Origin: Mycolicibacterium alvei
GTDB taxonomy: Bacteria > Actinomycetota > Actinomycetes > Mycobacteriales > Mycobacteriaceae
NCBI RefSeq assembly: GCF_010727325.1
Contig: NZ_AP022565.1
Coordinates: forward strand, 2,108,001-2,172,000
Reading direction: 5' to 3'
DNA length: 64,000 nt
Positions 53,249-62,753 of the stretch are shown here, piece after piece (position 1 is the first letter of the stretch; each line of letters begins with the position of its first letter). The notes under the pieces were generated by a model, which was given only the letters and a program-made list of their open reading frames with translations, was not told the origin of the DNA and did no database searches. A program made the translations under genes and the position numbers.

Positions 53249-55423
53249 GTGAGCATCTCCGCGCTCGCCATCGTCGAGGAGCACCACGAGCTGGCCGAGG
53301 CCGCCGTGGGTCAGCTGTCCAGGCACAAGAGTCGCGCTGCCGCCCGCGCGACCCTCGACGGCGGTTCGCCATACCCGACCGACCTGTGGGAAGCGGCCGC
53401 GGCACTCGGTTGGCATGGGTTGGCCATCAGCGAGGAGCACGGCGGTTCGGGCTTCGGCATCGCTGAGCTGGCGATCGTGCTGGAAGCCCTGGGTCAGGAA
53501 CTGTGCCCCGGACCCTTCCTGCCCACTGTGACCGCCGCATTGGTGATCGACCGCTGCGGTACCGATGTGCTGCGTGCGGCCCTTCTCCCTTCGCTGGCGA
53601 GCGGCAAACTGGTTGGTGCCGTGGGCCTCTCCACAGACATCGTGCTCGGCCGCGACTCGATCGCCAGCGGCACCGCCCGCGCCGTCGCCGGGGCGCCCGA
53701 CGCCAGCGTGTTGGTCCTGGCCGCCGGTGCGGACCTGATCGTGGTGGACGCGGAAGCCGCCGGGGTGACCGTCACCGCGCTGGCCGGGTTGGACACCACC
53801 CGCAGCATCGGCGATGTAACCCTGCACGATGTCGAGCTACCCGCAGAACGAATCCTTTCGGGCGCGGACACAAAGGCGCGCTCGGCATTCCGTATTCTTG
53901 CTGCCGCCGAAGCGGTCGGTGTCGGCTGGGCGACGCTACGAATGGCCGCCGAGTACGTCAAGGTCCGCGAGCAGTTCGGACGCACGATCGGCACCTTCCA
54001 AGCGGTCAAGCATCACCTGGCCAACATGTTCATAGCCGCCCAACAGAGCACCGCGGCGGTGTGGGACGCGGCGCGCTCGAACGATCTGGACGATGCGTCA
54101 TTCGCCGCCGCGGTCGCCGCGGCCCACGCCACACGTATGCAGACGTTCATCACGCAGAAGAACATTCAGCTGCACGGCGGAATCGGCTACACCTGGGAGC
54201 ACGATGCCCACTTGTACCTGCGCCGGGCCCGGAGCCTGACCGCGCTGATCGGTGATACCGGCGACGCTCTGGCCGATATCTCCGAAGCGCAGCGCACCGG
54301 AGTCGCGCACGGCGCGTCGTTCAACCTGCCCGCCGAGGCCGACCTGTTCCGGCGGGAGGCAGCTGAGGCGGTCGAGCGGCTGCGTGGGCTGCCATCCGAC
54401 GAGCAGCGGGATTACCTGGTCGATTCCGGCTATCTGGTGCCGCACTGGCCCAAACCGTGGGGACGCCAAGCCGGTGTGGTCGAACAACTCGTCATCGAGG
54501 AGGAGTTCGCGGGAGTCAGCGGTGTCGACCTGCCTGATCTGGGTATCACCGGGTGGGTGATGCTCACCATCGCGCAGGCCGGCACCGATGACCAGAGGGC
54601 GCGCTGGGTGGAGCCGGTGCTGCGCGGTCAGACCAATTGGTGCCAACTGTTTTCCGAACCCGGCGCGGGGTCCGATGCCGCAGCTGTGCGCACCACGGCC
54701 ACCCGGGTCGACGGTGGCTGGCGGGTCACCGGGCAGAAGGTGTGGACCAGCTTGGCTCACGAATGCCAATGGGGCCTCGCGACGGTACGCACCGATCCGG
54801 ATGCCCCGAAACACTCAGGTGTCACGATGATGGCGATCGACATGTCCTCCCCCGGCGTCCGGGTGCTGCCACTGCGTGAGCTCACTGGTGAGGCGTTGTT
54901 CAACGAGGTGTTCTTCGACGACGTGTTCGTCCCCGACAACGATGTGGTCGGGGACGTGAACCGCGGCTGGCTCGTGGCGCGGGCGACGCTGGGCAATGAG
55001 CGGGTATCCATCGGTGGCGGCTCCGGTGCCATCGGCGTGGGTGCCGATGACCTGATCAAGCTGCTGGACAACACTTCCCACGCAGTAGCGGCGCGCCGGG
55101 AGCACCGAGTCGGCGAGGTGATCGCCGAGCTTCACGCCCTGCGCCTACTGAATCTGCGCAATGCCAGCCGCGCCATGGCGGGCGGCGACACCGCGGCCGA
55201 GGCCAATGTGAGCAAGCTGCTGCAGGCCGAATCCTCGCAACACGTCAGTGAACTCGCGATCGAGCTGGCCGGAACCTCCGCGGTCGCCGGCGGAACGCCG
55301 GAGCTGACCCGCGCCTATCTGTACGCCCGGTGTCTGACCATCGCGGGCGGCACCTCGGAGATCATCCGCAACACCATCGCCGAGCGCCTGCTGGGGCTGC
55401 CGCGGGATCCGTTGGCGAAATGA
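53249..55423 (+). CDS. fused two-domain acyl-CoA dehydrogenase
   Basis: A 724-residue protein made of two acyl-CoA dehydrogenase units in one chain, like FadE34. The first unit ends with QLHGGIGYTWEHDAHLYLRRA; the second has the FAD/substrate motif WCQLFSEPGAGSD and the C-terminal TIAGGTSEIIRNTIAERLLG. The first unit lacks a clear GAGSD-type motif, so one active site per fused pair is likely. Such enzymes work on bulky steroid-like or branched CoA esters. The GTG at 53249 has GGGAG seven bases upstream; an ATG at 53219 lies inside an operator. It is coupled to the next gene by ATGA. Confidence 0.88.
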   Translation: MSISALAIVEEHHELAEAAVGQLSRHKSRAAARATLDGGSPYPTDLWEAAAALGWHGLAISEEHGGSGFGIAELAIVLEALGQELCPGPFLPTVTAALVIDRCGTDVLRAALLPSLASGKLVGAVGLSTDIVLGRDSIASGTARAVAGAPDASVLVLAAGADLIVVDAEAAGVTVTALAGLDTTRSIGDVTLHDVELPAERILSGADTKARSAFRILAAAEAVGVGWATLRMAAEYVKVREQFGRTIGTFQAVKHHLANMFIAAQQSTAAVWDAARSNDLDDASFAAAVAAAHATRMQTFITQKNIQLHGGIGYTWEHDAHLYLRRARSLTALIGDTGDALADISEAQRTGVAHGASFNLPAEADLFRREAAEAVERLRGLPSDEQRDYLVDSGYLVPHWPKPWGRQAGVVEQLVIEEEFAGVSGVDLPDLGITGWVMLTIAQAGTDDQRARWVEPVLRGQTNWCQLFSEPGAGSDAAAVRTTATRVDGGWRVTGQKVWTSLAHECQWGLATVRTDPDAPKHSGVTMMAIDMSSPGVRVLPLRELTGEALFNEVFFDDVFVPDNDVVGDVNRGWLVARATLGNERVSIGGGSGAIGVGADDLIKLLDNTSHAVAARREHRVGEVIAELHALRLLNLRNASRAMAGGDTAAEANVSKLLQAESSQHVSELAIELAGTSAVAGGTPELTRAYLYARCLTIAGGTSEIIRNTIAERLLGLPRDPLAK

Positions 55424-56628
55424 CGGACGCACCGCTGGCGGGGATCACCGTCGTGAGCCTGGAACAGGCGGTCGCGGCACCGTACGCGACCCGCCAGCTC
55501 GCCGATCTCGGCGCCCGAGTCGTGAAAGTCGAACGCCCCCAGGGTGGCGACTTCGCCCGCGGCTATGACCGTTCGGTACACGGCGAGTCGAGTTACTTCG
55601 TGTGGCTCAACCGCGGCAAGGAGTCTTTGACGCTCGACCTCAAGCAGCCCGAGGGCCTGCGCATCGTGCACCGGCTACTCGAGGATGCCGACGTGCTGGT
55701 TCAGAACCTCGGGCCGGGAGCGTCAGCCCGAATGGGTCTCGATGCCGAGTCGGTGGCCCGCTCGCATCCGCGGATCATCACCGCGACCATCAGCGGCTAC
55801 GGCCAGGACGGCCCGTGGAAGGACCGGAAGGCCTATGACCTGCTGGTGCAGGCCGAAGCCGGGCTGCTGTCGGTGACCGGTTCGCCGGCCGAGGTGGCAC
55901 GCACCGGGGTGTCCATCGCCGATATCGCGGCCGGAATGTTCACCTTCTCCGGCATTCTCACTGCGCTGTACACCCGCGCGACCACCGGTGTGGCACGGCC
56001 GGTTTCGGTGTCATTGTTCGATGCGCTGGTGGAATGGATGTCCCAACCGCTCTACTACGGCCGGTACGGCGGGACCGCACCCGCCCGGACGGGCGCACGG
56101 CATCCGACCATCGCCCCGTACGGCCCGTTCACCGCCGGCGACGGCGATACGGTTCTGCTGGCGGTGCAGAACCCGCCGGAATGGCAGCGGTTCTGCGAAA
56201 TCGTCCTGGAAAGAGCCGATCTCGTCGCCGATCTGCGCTTCGCCACCAACCCCGATCGCGTCACGCACCGCGACGAGTTGGAGGCCATCATCAGCGAAAC
56301 GGCGGCCCGGTTGGCTACCGACGAACTCGAGGCACGTCTCGACAAAGCAGCGGTGGCACACGCCCGCATGAACGATGTCGAGCACCTGTCGGATCACCCC
56401 GTGCTCACCGGCCGCGACCGGTGGCGCAGGATTCAGACTCCGGGCGGGCCCGCCGAGGCGCTGCCCCCGCCGGCAGGCCTGGCGGGCGTCGACCCGCTGC
56501 TGGGTGACGTGCCGGCGCTGGGCGCGCACAGCCGAAAGATCCTGGGCGAGTTGGGATACCCGTCCGCTGGGATCGACGAATTCATCGCGGCAGGCGTCAC
56601 TTCGACCGAGCGAAGAAACCACGCTTGA
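55420..56628 (+). CDS. CaiB/BaiF family CoA transferase
   Basis: A 402-residue family III CoA transferase. The catalytic Asp is D140 in AYDLLVQAEAG, matching the Frc Asp; ADLGARVVKVERPQGGD and the LNRGKESLTLDLK stretch are typical. It moves CoA between carboxylic acids, loading the substrate without ATP, which could replace the broken acyl-CoA synthetase at 48366. The start overlaps the dehydrogenase stop (ATGA). The 3' end overlaps the convergent tandem TetR gene by 32 bases. Confidence 0.9.
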   Translation: MTDAPLAGITVVSLEQAVAAPYATRQLADLGARVVKVERPQGGDFARGYDRSVHGESSYFVWLNRGKESLTLDLKQPEGLRIVHRLLEDADVLVQNLGPGASARMGLDAESVARSHPRIITATISGYGQDGPWKDRKAYDLLVQAEAGLLSVTGSPAEVARTGVSIADIAAGMFTFSGILTALYTRATTGVARPVSVSLFDALVEWMSQPLYYGRYGGTAPARTGARHPTIAPYGPFTAGDGDTVLLAVQNPPEWQRFCEIVLERADLVADLRFATNPDRVTHRDELEAIISETAARLATDELEARLDKAAVAHARMNDVEHLSDHPVLTGRDRWRRIQTPGGPAEALPPPAGLAGVDPLLGDVPALGAHSRKILGELGYPSAGIDEFIAAGVTSTERRNHA

Positions 56629-57937
56629 TGCAGGTCATCAACAATTCGATGACCTCGTCCCGGCTCAGCTGCTCGGGTAGGTCGAGGGCAGCTTCAGGCA
56701 CGCGGGTGACAAGTGACCGCAGGATCAGTGCCGAGATCACCGGGTCGTACGGGTACGCACCGGGTCGGCGGGTCAACATCCGAGCCGCGCCGATGTCCAT
56801 CAGCACCTGACCGTTCTCGCCGATCCCGACAATCGTGGGGTCGTCGGTGGTGCCCTCGGCCCAAGCGTCGATGCAGCCGGAATACCGATCGTAAAACTCT
56901 ACGTAAGTGGCCAGCCAATGCCGCAGCGTCGATTCGTCGGCCACCGGATCCACCTGCGCGATCCGTTCTGCGAATGCCTTTCCGGCCCCGTAGACCTCGG
57001 CACCTACCGCGGCGAGCAGATCCTGCTTGTCACTGAAGTACTTGTAGAAGGTGCCACGGGCCACTTCAGCGGCGGCGACGATGTCGTCGACACTGGTGCT
57101 TCGGTATCCCCTGGCCCGGAACTGCGCGGCACCGGCATCGGCCAGCGTCGTCACAGTGGCGACGGCGCGCTTGCTCAGGTTCGCGGTCCGCTCGGTAACG
57201 GACAGCCCCGTGAGATCTGGAGCGTCGGGCACCTGCACGGCGTCCACATCCGCTGCCGGGTCCGCGCTGGCATGCAGTCCCAACGACTTCAGCACCGCCG
57301 GTGGCGTATCGGGGAACAGCACCAACTGCAGGAATACCGACAGGGTGTCGATGGCGTCCTTGGCGCTGCGACCGTAGGCGCGGTCGGTGTGCACGAACAG
57401 GTTGATGCGGTGCACCAGCGCGGTCATCGTCATGGCCGCGACCTCGGGGTCCAGACCTTGCAGACCTGACGCGGCCAGGCGTTCGGCGAGCCGATGGTTG
57501 TAGCTGCGCACGAACCCCGTGATCGCGGGTCGCACCTTCGTGTCCGACGATGCGATCGCCGTCCACTGCACGAACATCGTGGAGTACTTCTCGAAGACCC
57601 AACTCCACTCGCCGAGCCACCAGTTCAGATTGTCGAAGCCGGTTTCGTCCGGTCCCATGGGACCGATGCGGCGTGCGACCCGGAACAGTGCGCTGCCGCA
57701 TTCGTTCAGCAGCTCCAGGAAGATCTCGTCCTTGCCCTGGAAGTACTGATACAGCGCGGCCCGCGATATCCCGGCGGCCTTGGCGATCGCGTCGACCGAG
57801 GTGTCGAAGTAGCCGAGCCGACCGAACAGTTCCAGCGAGACCTCGGTTATCCGGCTGCGGGTGCTGGCCCCCCGGGCCCCCACAGCGGGGCTGGACGGGC
57901 CGTAACTGGCGCGGCGGACTATCGAGGCTTCGGACAT
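56597..57937 (-). CDS. tandem TetR regulator with two HTH domains
   Basis: A 446-residue protein that contains two complete TetR units. HTH 1 lies at about 47-66 (VDAIAKAAGISRAALYQYF) with a ligand domain to about 225, and HTH 2 at about 281-300 (VDDIVAAAEVARGTFYKYF) with a second ligand domain to the end. One chain thus resembles a TetR dimer and could read a non-symmetric or two-part operator. It leads the MaoC genes by 12 bases on the same strand and probably governs the acyl-CoA dehydrogenase region. Confidence 0.9.
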   Translation of the reverse strand: MSEASIVRRASYGPSSPAVGARGASTRSRITEVSLELFGRLGYFDTSVDAIAKAAGISRAALYQYFQGKDEIFLELLNECGSALFRVARRIGPMGPDETGFDNLNWWLGEWSWVFEKYSTMFVQWTAIASSDTKVRPAITGFVRSYNHRLAERLAASGLQGLDPEVAAMTMTALVHRINLFVHTDRAYGRSAKDAIDTLSVFLQLVLFPDTPPAVLKSLGLHASADPAADVDAVQVPDAPDLTGLSVTERTANLSKRAVATVTTLADAGAAQFRARGYRSTSVDDIVAAAEVARGTFYKYFSDKQDLLAAVGAEVYGAGKAFAERIAQVDPVADESTLRHWLATYVEFYDRYSGCIDAWAEGTTDDPTIVGIGENGQVLMDIGAARMLTRRPGAYPYDPVISALILRSLVTRVPEAALDLPEQLSRDEVIELLMTCIKRGFFARSK

Positions 57938-57949
57938 GGTGTCACCAGC

Positions 57950-58399
57950 CTATTGCTGATCCGCAGGACCCGCGGCACCGTGTGCCGCGTTTCGCGGTCC
58001 GCTTCGGGGTACAGCGAATTCCGCAGTGCTGGTGATCGCCACACCGCCGGTCTGCCTGATGGCGGTGAGTTCGACACTCACCCGATCGGTCTCGTCCTCC
58101 TCGGACACCGCCACGACCGTTCCTGTGCAGGTCAGAATGTCGCCGGGCCAGACCTGCTCGCGGAAGCGGACGCCGAACCGACGCACACCGGGTGCTCCCA
58201 GCCAGTCGGTGGCGAACCCGGCCAGCAGCGCCGCGGAGAACATGCCTTGCGCGAATACCGACGGATAGCCCGCGGACCGTGCCAGTTCATCGTCGTAGTG
58301 CATGGGGTTGAGGTCACCGGACGCGCCGGAGTAGCGGACGAACATCTGCCGGGTGAGTGGACCGAACTCCCGGGGCGATGCCTGATCGCCGGGTTTCAT
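57950..58399 (-). CDS. MaoC-like hydratase, R-specific enoyl-CoA hydratase type
   Basis: A 149-residue hotdog protein with the hydratase-2 motif GASGDLNPMHYDD (D29 and H34), as in R-specific enoyl-CoA hydratases. It adds water to the double bond of an enoyl-CoA. Its ATG overlaps the stop of the FAS1-like gene (ATGA), and the two halves together form the double-hotdog unit known from ChsH/HadAB pairs. It supplies the catalytic half. Confidence 0.9.
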   Translation of the reverse strand: MKPGDQASPREFGPLTRQMFVRYSGASGDLNPMHYDDELARSAGYPSVFAQGMFSAALLAGFATDWLGAPGVRRFGVRFREQVWPGDILTCTGTVVAVSEEDETDRVSVELTAIRQTGGVAITSTAEFAVPRSGPRNAAHGAAGPADQQ

Positions 58400-58833
58400 T
58401 GCCTGGCCGCCGTCTCGATGAATGTGGCCTTTGCCTCGGCCACCAAAACCCCTGCGGTGTCGTGGTATTCGGTCACGACCGTGGCGAAGCGCATGGTGCC
58501 GCCACGCTTGCCCGGCTTGGAGAACCGCTCGACGATCCGCTCCTGTGCTGTCAGGACATCACCGGCAGCGGGTAACTCGCTGTGGAACGTGTACTCCTGC
58601 TCACCGTGCAGGAGTCGCTTGCGGTCGAAGCCCACGTTGACCCGGACGCCCGGCGGCGCCCAGCGGGCGGCGCTGGTCAGGAAGGTCGGCGGAACGATCG
58701 CGTCCGGACCACGGTAGGCGGGATCCTCGCTGAGCATGGCGTCGGCGAACTCGGCGATCTTCCCGCGCTCCACGACCACCTCCCAGGGTTGTCCCACGCC
58801 TAGATCGGTGTCACTGGCAGGCGCTGCAGTCAT
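58396..58833 (-). CDS. FAS1-like dehydratase-domain protein, partner of MaoC
   Basis: A 145-residue hotdog protein of the MaoC N-terminal (FAS1-like dehydratase) type, lacking the catalytic D/H pair of its neighbour. It likely binds the acyl chain, as HadA does for HadB. The ATG at 58833 begins MTAAPAS; a longer frame starts at 58842. It is coupled to the catalytic half by ATGA. A palindrome (58836-58850) lies directly at its start, so its transcription is probably repressed there. Confidence 0.88.
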   Translation of the reverse strand: MTAAPASDTDLGVGQPWEVVVERGKIAEFADAMLSEDPAYRGPDAIVPPTFLTSAARWAPPGVRVNVGFDRKRLLHGEQEYTFHSELPAAGDVLTAQERIVERFSKPGKRGGTMRFATVVTEYHDTAGVLVAEAKATFIETAARQ

Positions 58834-58835
58834 AG

Positions 58836-58850
58836 TGACCAATAGTGTCA
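58836..58850. promoter_or_regulatory. palindrome TGACCAATAGTGTCA
   Basis: Related to the TGACACTAGTGYCA sites at 51194 and 62754 with one extra centre base. It lies next to the start of the minus-strand MaoC operon and in front of the aldehyde dehydrogenase gene. Confidence 0.45.
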
Positions 58851-58911
58851 GAAGAATGACGGATGTGAAACCTGAATAACATTTAATCGCCTTTGAGCAG
58901 CTTGTCTAAAG

Positions 58912-60360
58912 ATGACATCGATGCCAGAATTGGCGTCCATGATCGAGTTGGCGGCGAGCTACGTCGCAGGCAAATGGGTGACGAGTACTGCCGCCACCAC
59001 AGTGGAGGTGGCCTCGCCGACCACCGGAGAGGTGCTGGGCACCGTAGGTATTGCGGGCGACGACGAGGTCTCTGCCGCCGTCGCGGCGGCCCGCAGCGCG
59101 CTGCCGGCCTGGGCGCAGACCTCCCCCGCCGAGCGCGGCGCCGCGCTGGGAAGGCTCGCCGATGTCCTGACCGCCCGCAAGGGCGAGCTGGCCGACCTGG
59201 CCACCGCCGAGATCGGCTCGCCGCGCTCGTGGAGCACGTTCGGCCAGGTCATCACCGCGACCGGGGTGTTACGGGCTTACGCCGCCATCACGCCCGACCA
59301 TCCGTTCACCACCAGCCGGCCCTCGATGACCGGTGGCGTCGTCGACGTGCGGCAGGTGCCAGTGGGCGTGGTCGGTGCGATCGTGCCGTGGAACACGCCC
59401 TTGTTCATCGCAGCGCTGAAACTGGGTCCTGCACTAGCGGCGGGCTGCACAGTGGTGCTCAAGCCTTCACCCGATGCGCCTCTGACCTTCGGTGTGCTCA
59501 TGGAGGCGATCGAGGAGGCCGGCATCCCCGATGGCGTGGTCAATGTCGTCAACGGCGGGGCCGCGACCGGCGAGCTGCTCACCGAGCACCCAGATGTCGA
59601 CAAGATCAGCTTCACCGGATCGACCGCGGTCGGCGCCCGGATCGCCGCGTCGTGTGGATCCCGGATCCGCCGCTGCAGCACAGAGCTCGGCGGTAAGTCC
59701 GCGGCCATCGTGCTGCCGGACGCGCCACTCGAGAAGACGGTCGCCGGACTGGTCGGCGGTGTGATGGGAAACAACGGCCAGCTGTGCGCCGCGCTGACCC
59801 GAATCCTGCTGCCGCGCAGTCGGTACCACGAGTACTTGACTGTCCTGATCGCTGCGGTAACCGCGCTGACGGTCGGCGATCCGGCCGACCGGTCCACTGA
59901 TATCGGTCCGCTCATCAACAAGGCGGCACGTGACAAGGTCGAAGGTCTCCTGCGGCGGGCGCGCGACGAGGGAGCCACGGTGCTCACTGGCGGTGAGCGT
60001 CCGGACCGGCCGGGGTGGTTCGTCACCCCCGCTCTCGTCGAGGCCACCAACGACATGGAGATCGCCCGCGAGGAAGTTTTCGGCCCGGTCGTCGTCGTCA
60101 TCGCCTATGACGATATTTCCGAAGCGGTGTCCATCGCCAACGACTCGCGCTACGGGTTGGTGGGTGCGGTGTGGTCGGCCGATGAGGAGCACGCAGCCAC
60201 AGTGGCGGCCCAACTGCAGGCCGGGTCGATCGCCGTCAACTCCACCGCCGTACTCGACTTCGGCAGCCCGTTCGGTGGCTTCAAGCAGTCCGGTATCGGC
60301 CGTGAGGGCGGTCCGGAGGGCATCACCGGATTCGTTGAATACCAAGCCATCATCCGTTGA
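58912..60360 (+). CDS. aldehyde dehydrogenase
   Basis: A 482-residue NAD(P)-dependent aldehyde dehydrogenase. N161 in VPWN, E258 in TELGGKS and the nucleophile C292 in NNGQLC are present. It oxidises an aldehyde to the acid. The first ATG (58912) is taken; ATGs at 58921 and 58939 are also possible. The alcohol dehydrogenase begins 17 bases after its stop, so the two probably act in sequence: alcohol to aldehyde to acid. Confidence 0.92.
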   Translation: MTSMPELASMIELAASYVAGKWVTSTAATTVEVASPTTGEVLGTVGIAGDDEVSAAVAAARSALPAWAQTSPAERGAALGRLADVLTARKGELADLATAEIGSPRSWSTFGQVITATGVLRAYAAITPDHPFTTSRPSMTGGVVDVRQVPVGVVGAIVPWNTPLFIAALKLGPALAAGCTVVLKPSPDAPLTFGVLMEAIEEAGIPDGVVNVVNGGAATGELLTEHPDVDKISFTGSTAVGARIAASCGSRIRRCSTELGGKSAAIVLPDAPLEKTVAGLVGGVMGNNGQLCAALTRILLPRSRYHEYLTVLIAAVTALTVGDPADRSTDIGPLINKAARDKVEGLLRRARDEGATVLTGGERPDRPGWFVTPALVEATNDMEIAREEVFGPVVVVIAYDDISEAVSIANDSRYGLVGAVWSADEEHAATVAAQLQAGSIAVNSTAVLDFGSPFGGFKQSGIGREGGPEGITGFVEYQAIIR

Positions 60361-60377
60361 TTCGGAAGGAATTTCAC

Positions 60378-61502
60378 ATGCAGACGCAGGCAGCAGTCCT
60401 GTTCGAACGCAATTCACCGTGGACGATCGAGACGATCGAGCTGGATCCGCCGAAGGCGACTGAAGTCCTGGTCGAGTTGCACGCCTCGGGTATGTGCCAT
60501 TCGGACGATCATCTCGTCACCGGCGACATGCCGATCGCGCTTCCCTGCATCGGCGGGCACGAGGGCGCCGGCGTGGTCAAGGCAGTCGGCGATCATGTGT
60601 CGTGGCTGGCACCCGGCGACCACGTGGTGTTCAGCTTCATACCGTCGTGCGGTCGCTGCCCGTCCTGCTCGACTGGCCATCAGAGCCTGTGCGACCTAGG
60701 CGCAAAGATATACTCCGGCATGCAGATTCACGATGGAACCGCCCGCCACCACCTCCGTGACATGGATCTCGCGCTGGCTTGCGGGGTCGGGTCTTTCGCG
60801 CATCACACGGTGGTGCATGAGGCGAGTTGCGTGAAGATCCCGGAGCACTATCGTCTGGACCGGGCCTGCCTACTCGGCTGCGGGTTCATCACCGGATGGG
60901 GATCGTCGGTGTACGCCGCCGACGTACGGCCGGGCGATACGGTTGCCGTCGCCGGGGTTGGCGGAATCGGCGCGGCGGCGGTGCAGGGTGCCCGACTCGC
61001 CGGTGCGCGCACGATCACCGTCATCGACCCCTCGGAGTACAAGCGGGCCGAGGCGGTGAAGATGGGCGCTACCCACACCGCAGCGAACTGGGACGAAGCC
61101 AAAGGTGTTGTGGCCAAGGCAACCTGGGATCGTGGCGTGGATAAGTTCATCTGCGCGATGGGGGTCGGCGACGGACAGCTCGTCGGCCAGGCCCTGGCCA
61201 TGACGGCCAAACGCGGCAAGCTGGTCGTCACCAACATCCACCCCATGCTGGAGCGGGAGATCCGGGCTAACCTGATGGATCTCACCCTGACCGAGAAGCA
61301 GATCGTGGGCACTCTCTACGGCTCGGGTAACCCACGCGCTGACATCCCGAAGATCCTCGAGCTCAGCAGCGCCGGGCAGGTGGACCTCGACTCCATGGTC
61401 ACCCGCACCTATCCGCTGGAGAAGGTCAACGACGGCTACGCCGACATGCACGCGGGCGCCAATATCCGTGGCGTGCTTATCTATCCCCCCGCCGAGGCTT
61501 AA
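60378..61502 (+). CDS. NDMA-dependent alcohol dehydrogenase
   Basis: A 374-residue zinc medium-chain alcohol dehydrogenase. Catalytic zinc ligands C40 and H61-E62 and structural C91, C94, C97 and C105 are present, and AGVGGIGAAAVQGA forms the NAD site. The sequence matches the nicotinoprotein (NDMA-dependent) group, whose bound NAD is recycled by the mycofactocin redox cofactor rather than by free NAD. CGGAAGGA precedes the ATG. It pairs with the aldehyde dehydrogenase before it. Confidence 0.9.
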   Translation: MQTQAAVLFERNSPWTIETIELDPPKATEVLVELHASGMCHSDDHLVTGDMPIALPCIGGHEGAGVVKAVGDHVSWLAPGDHVVFSFIPSCGRCPSCSTGHQSLCDLGAKIYSGMQIHDGTARHHLRDMDLALACGVGSFAHHTVVHEASCVKIPEHYRLDRACLLGCGFITGWGSSVYAADVRPGDTVAVAGVGGIGAAAVQGARLAGARTITVIDPSEYKRAEAVKMGATHTAANWDEAKGVVAKATWDRGVDKFICAMGVGDGQLVGQALAMTAKRGKLVVTNIHPMLEREIRANLMDLTLTEKQIVGTLYGSGNPRADIPKILELSSAGQVDLDSMVTRTYPLEKVNDGYADMHAGANIRGVLIYPPAEA

Positions 61503-61542
61503 CAGCCAGACGAGCCGTGTTCAGATTGCAGGTTGGTCCCCG

Positions 61543-62637
61543 CTAAACCTGCACAGTCTCCCATCCGCCCCCTTCGGCGGAGCGGTGCGCGGCGTCGATC
61601 ACCGCGAGCGAGAGCAATCCGTCCTCGAAAGTCGCGGCCGAGCTGGCCTCGCCGTCGAAGGCCGGCAGCCAGTCCTCAAGCATCAACGCCATCGCGCGGC
61701 TCGCATGCCCGGCCAGACCGGACGGCAACTTCTCCGGGTGAGCCGGTTCACGGTCATCGACGATCAGTGGGCTCAGCCCGGCGTCGGTGGCCTCGCCGGC
61801 CGAGTATGCCGCGGAGCGCAGGTCGCCGTCACCGATGATCGTGCCGTCGGAGCCGAACAGCTCCAGGCGGTAGTGGTCGGCGTGCGCGCCCATCACCGAC
61901 ACGCTCAGCACCGCGGTCGGGCCGGATTCCATCCGCATCAACAGTGCCGCGGTGTCATCGGCGGTCACGTGCAGTGTTGTGCCGTCAGGCAATTCACGTA
62001 CCGGTTCGCTGGTGCGCACCTCGGCGCACACCGACACCGGCCGGCCGAGCACGCTGCACAGGAAATCCAGGTCGTGCACCAGCATCCCGGCCAGATATCC
62101 CCCACCTTGGTCCCGGTCGTACATCCAGCCGGCCTGCACGGGATGGCTCGGATGCCAGTACGACGCACTGCGACTGACTCGCGCCAGATATTGCGTGCCC
62201 AGGAATCCGGACCGCACCCTGTCGGCGACTGCCAGCCAGTCCGGATTCCACCGGTTCTCGAAGCAGCAGGCGGTGGGCACGTTCGACTCGGCGGCGGCCC
62301 GAACCATCTCGCGGGCGGCTTCGAGGTCGCCGGCAAGCGGCTTCTCGCACAGCACGGGCTTGCCGGCCGCCAGCGCGGCCAGAGTCATGTCTCGGTGCAG
62401 CACGGTCGGTGTCGCCACCGAGATGACGTCGAGATCGTCACGGGTGACGAACGACTGCCAGTCGGTGGAGGTTTCCTCGATGCCCAGCTTGGCGGCCACC
62501 CGTTCCAGCCGGTCGGGTGTGCGAGCACAGAGTGCGACGGGCTCGAAGCCCTTCGCTGCCCGGAAGCCGGGTACCTGTACATGTGCACCCCAACCAACGC
62601 CGATGATGCCGACCCGCTTCGGCGTCTCGTTCACCAT
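61543..62637 (-). CDS. Gfo/Idh/MocA family oxidoreductase
   Basis: A 364-residue NAD(P) oxidoreductase. The Rossmann motif GIIGVGWGAH is at 10-19, the catalytic EKPLAGDLEAA near 98 carries the Lys, and the C-terminal domain (about 130-330, with YDRDQGGGYLAGMLVHDLDFL) is complete. The family oxidises sugars, inositols or related cyclic alcohols. GAGGAGAAC precedes the ATG. Its presence in this island is unexpected for a purely lipid route and may point to a cyclic alcohol intermediate. Confidence 0.9.
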   Translation of the reverse strand: MVNETPKRVGIIGVGWGAHVQVPGFRAAKGFEPVALCARTPDRLERVAAKLGIEETSTDWQSFVTRDDLDVISVATPTVLHRDMTLAALAAGKPVLCEKPLAGDLEAAREMVRAAAESNVPTACCFENRWNPDWLAVADRVRSGFLGTQYLARVSRSASYWHPSHPVQAGWMYDRDQGGGYLAGMLVHDLDFLCSVLGRPVSVCAEVRTSEPVRELPDGTTLHVTADDTAALLMRMESGPTAVLSVSVMGAHADHYRLELFGSDGTIIGDGDLRSAAYSAGEATDAGLSPLIVDDREPAHPEKLPSGLAGHASRAMALMLEDWLPAFDGEASSAATFEDGLLSLAVIDAAHRSAEGGGWETVQV

Positions 62638-62671
62638 AGTTCTCCTCATACCTAGCCCAATATGAACACAT

Positions 62672-62684
62672 ATGTTAGATCGCA
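62672..62684. promoter_or_regulatory. ATGTTAGATCGCA half-site
   Basis: Twelve of 13 bases agree with the left part of the operator at 53199 (ATGTTAGATTGCA). It lies 34 bases before the Gfo/Idh/MocA start. Confidence 0.45.
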
Positions 62685-62753
62685 CGGCAAGATCGGTGCG
62701 CCGATATTCGTTGCAACGGCTCACACACGCCGTACCCCAGCATTGCCAAAAAG

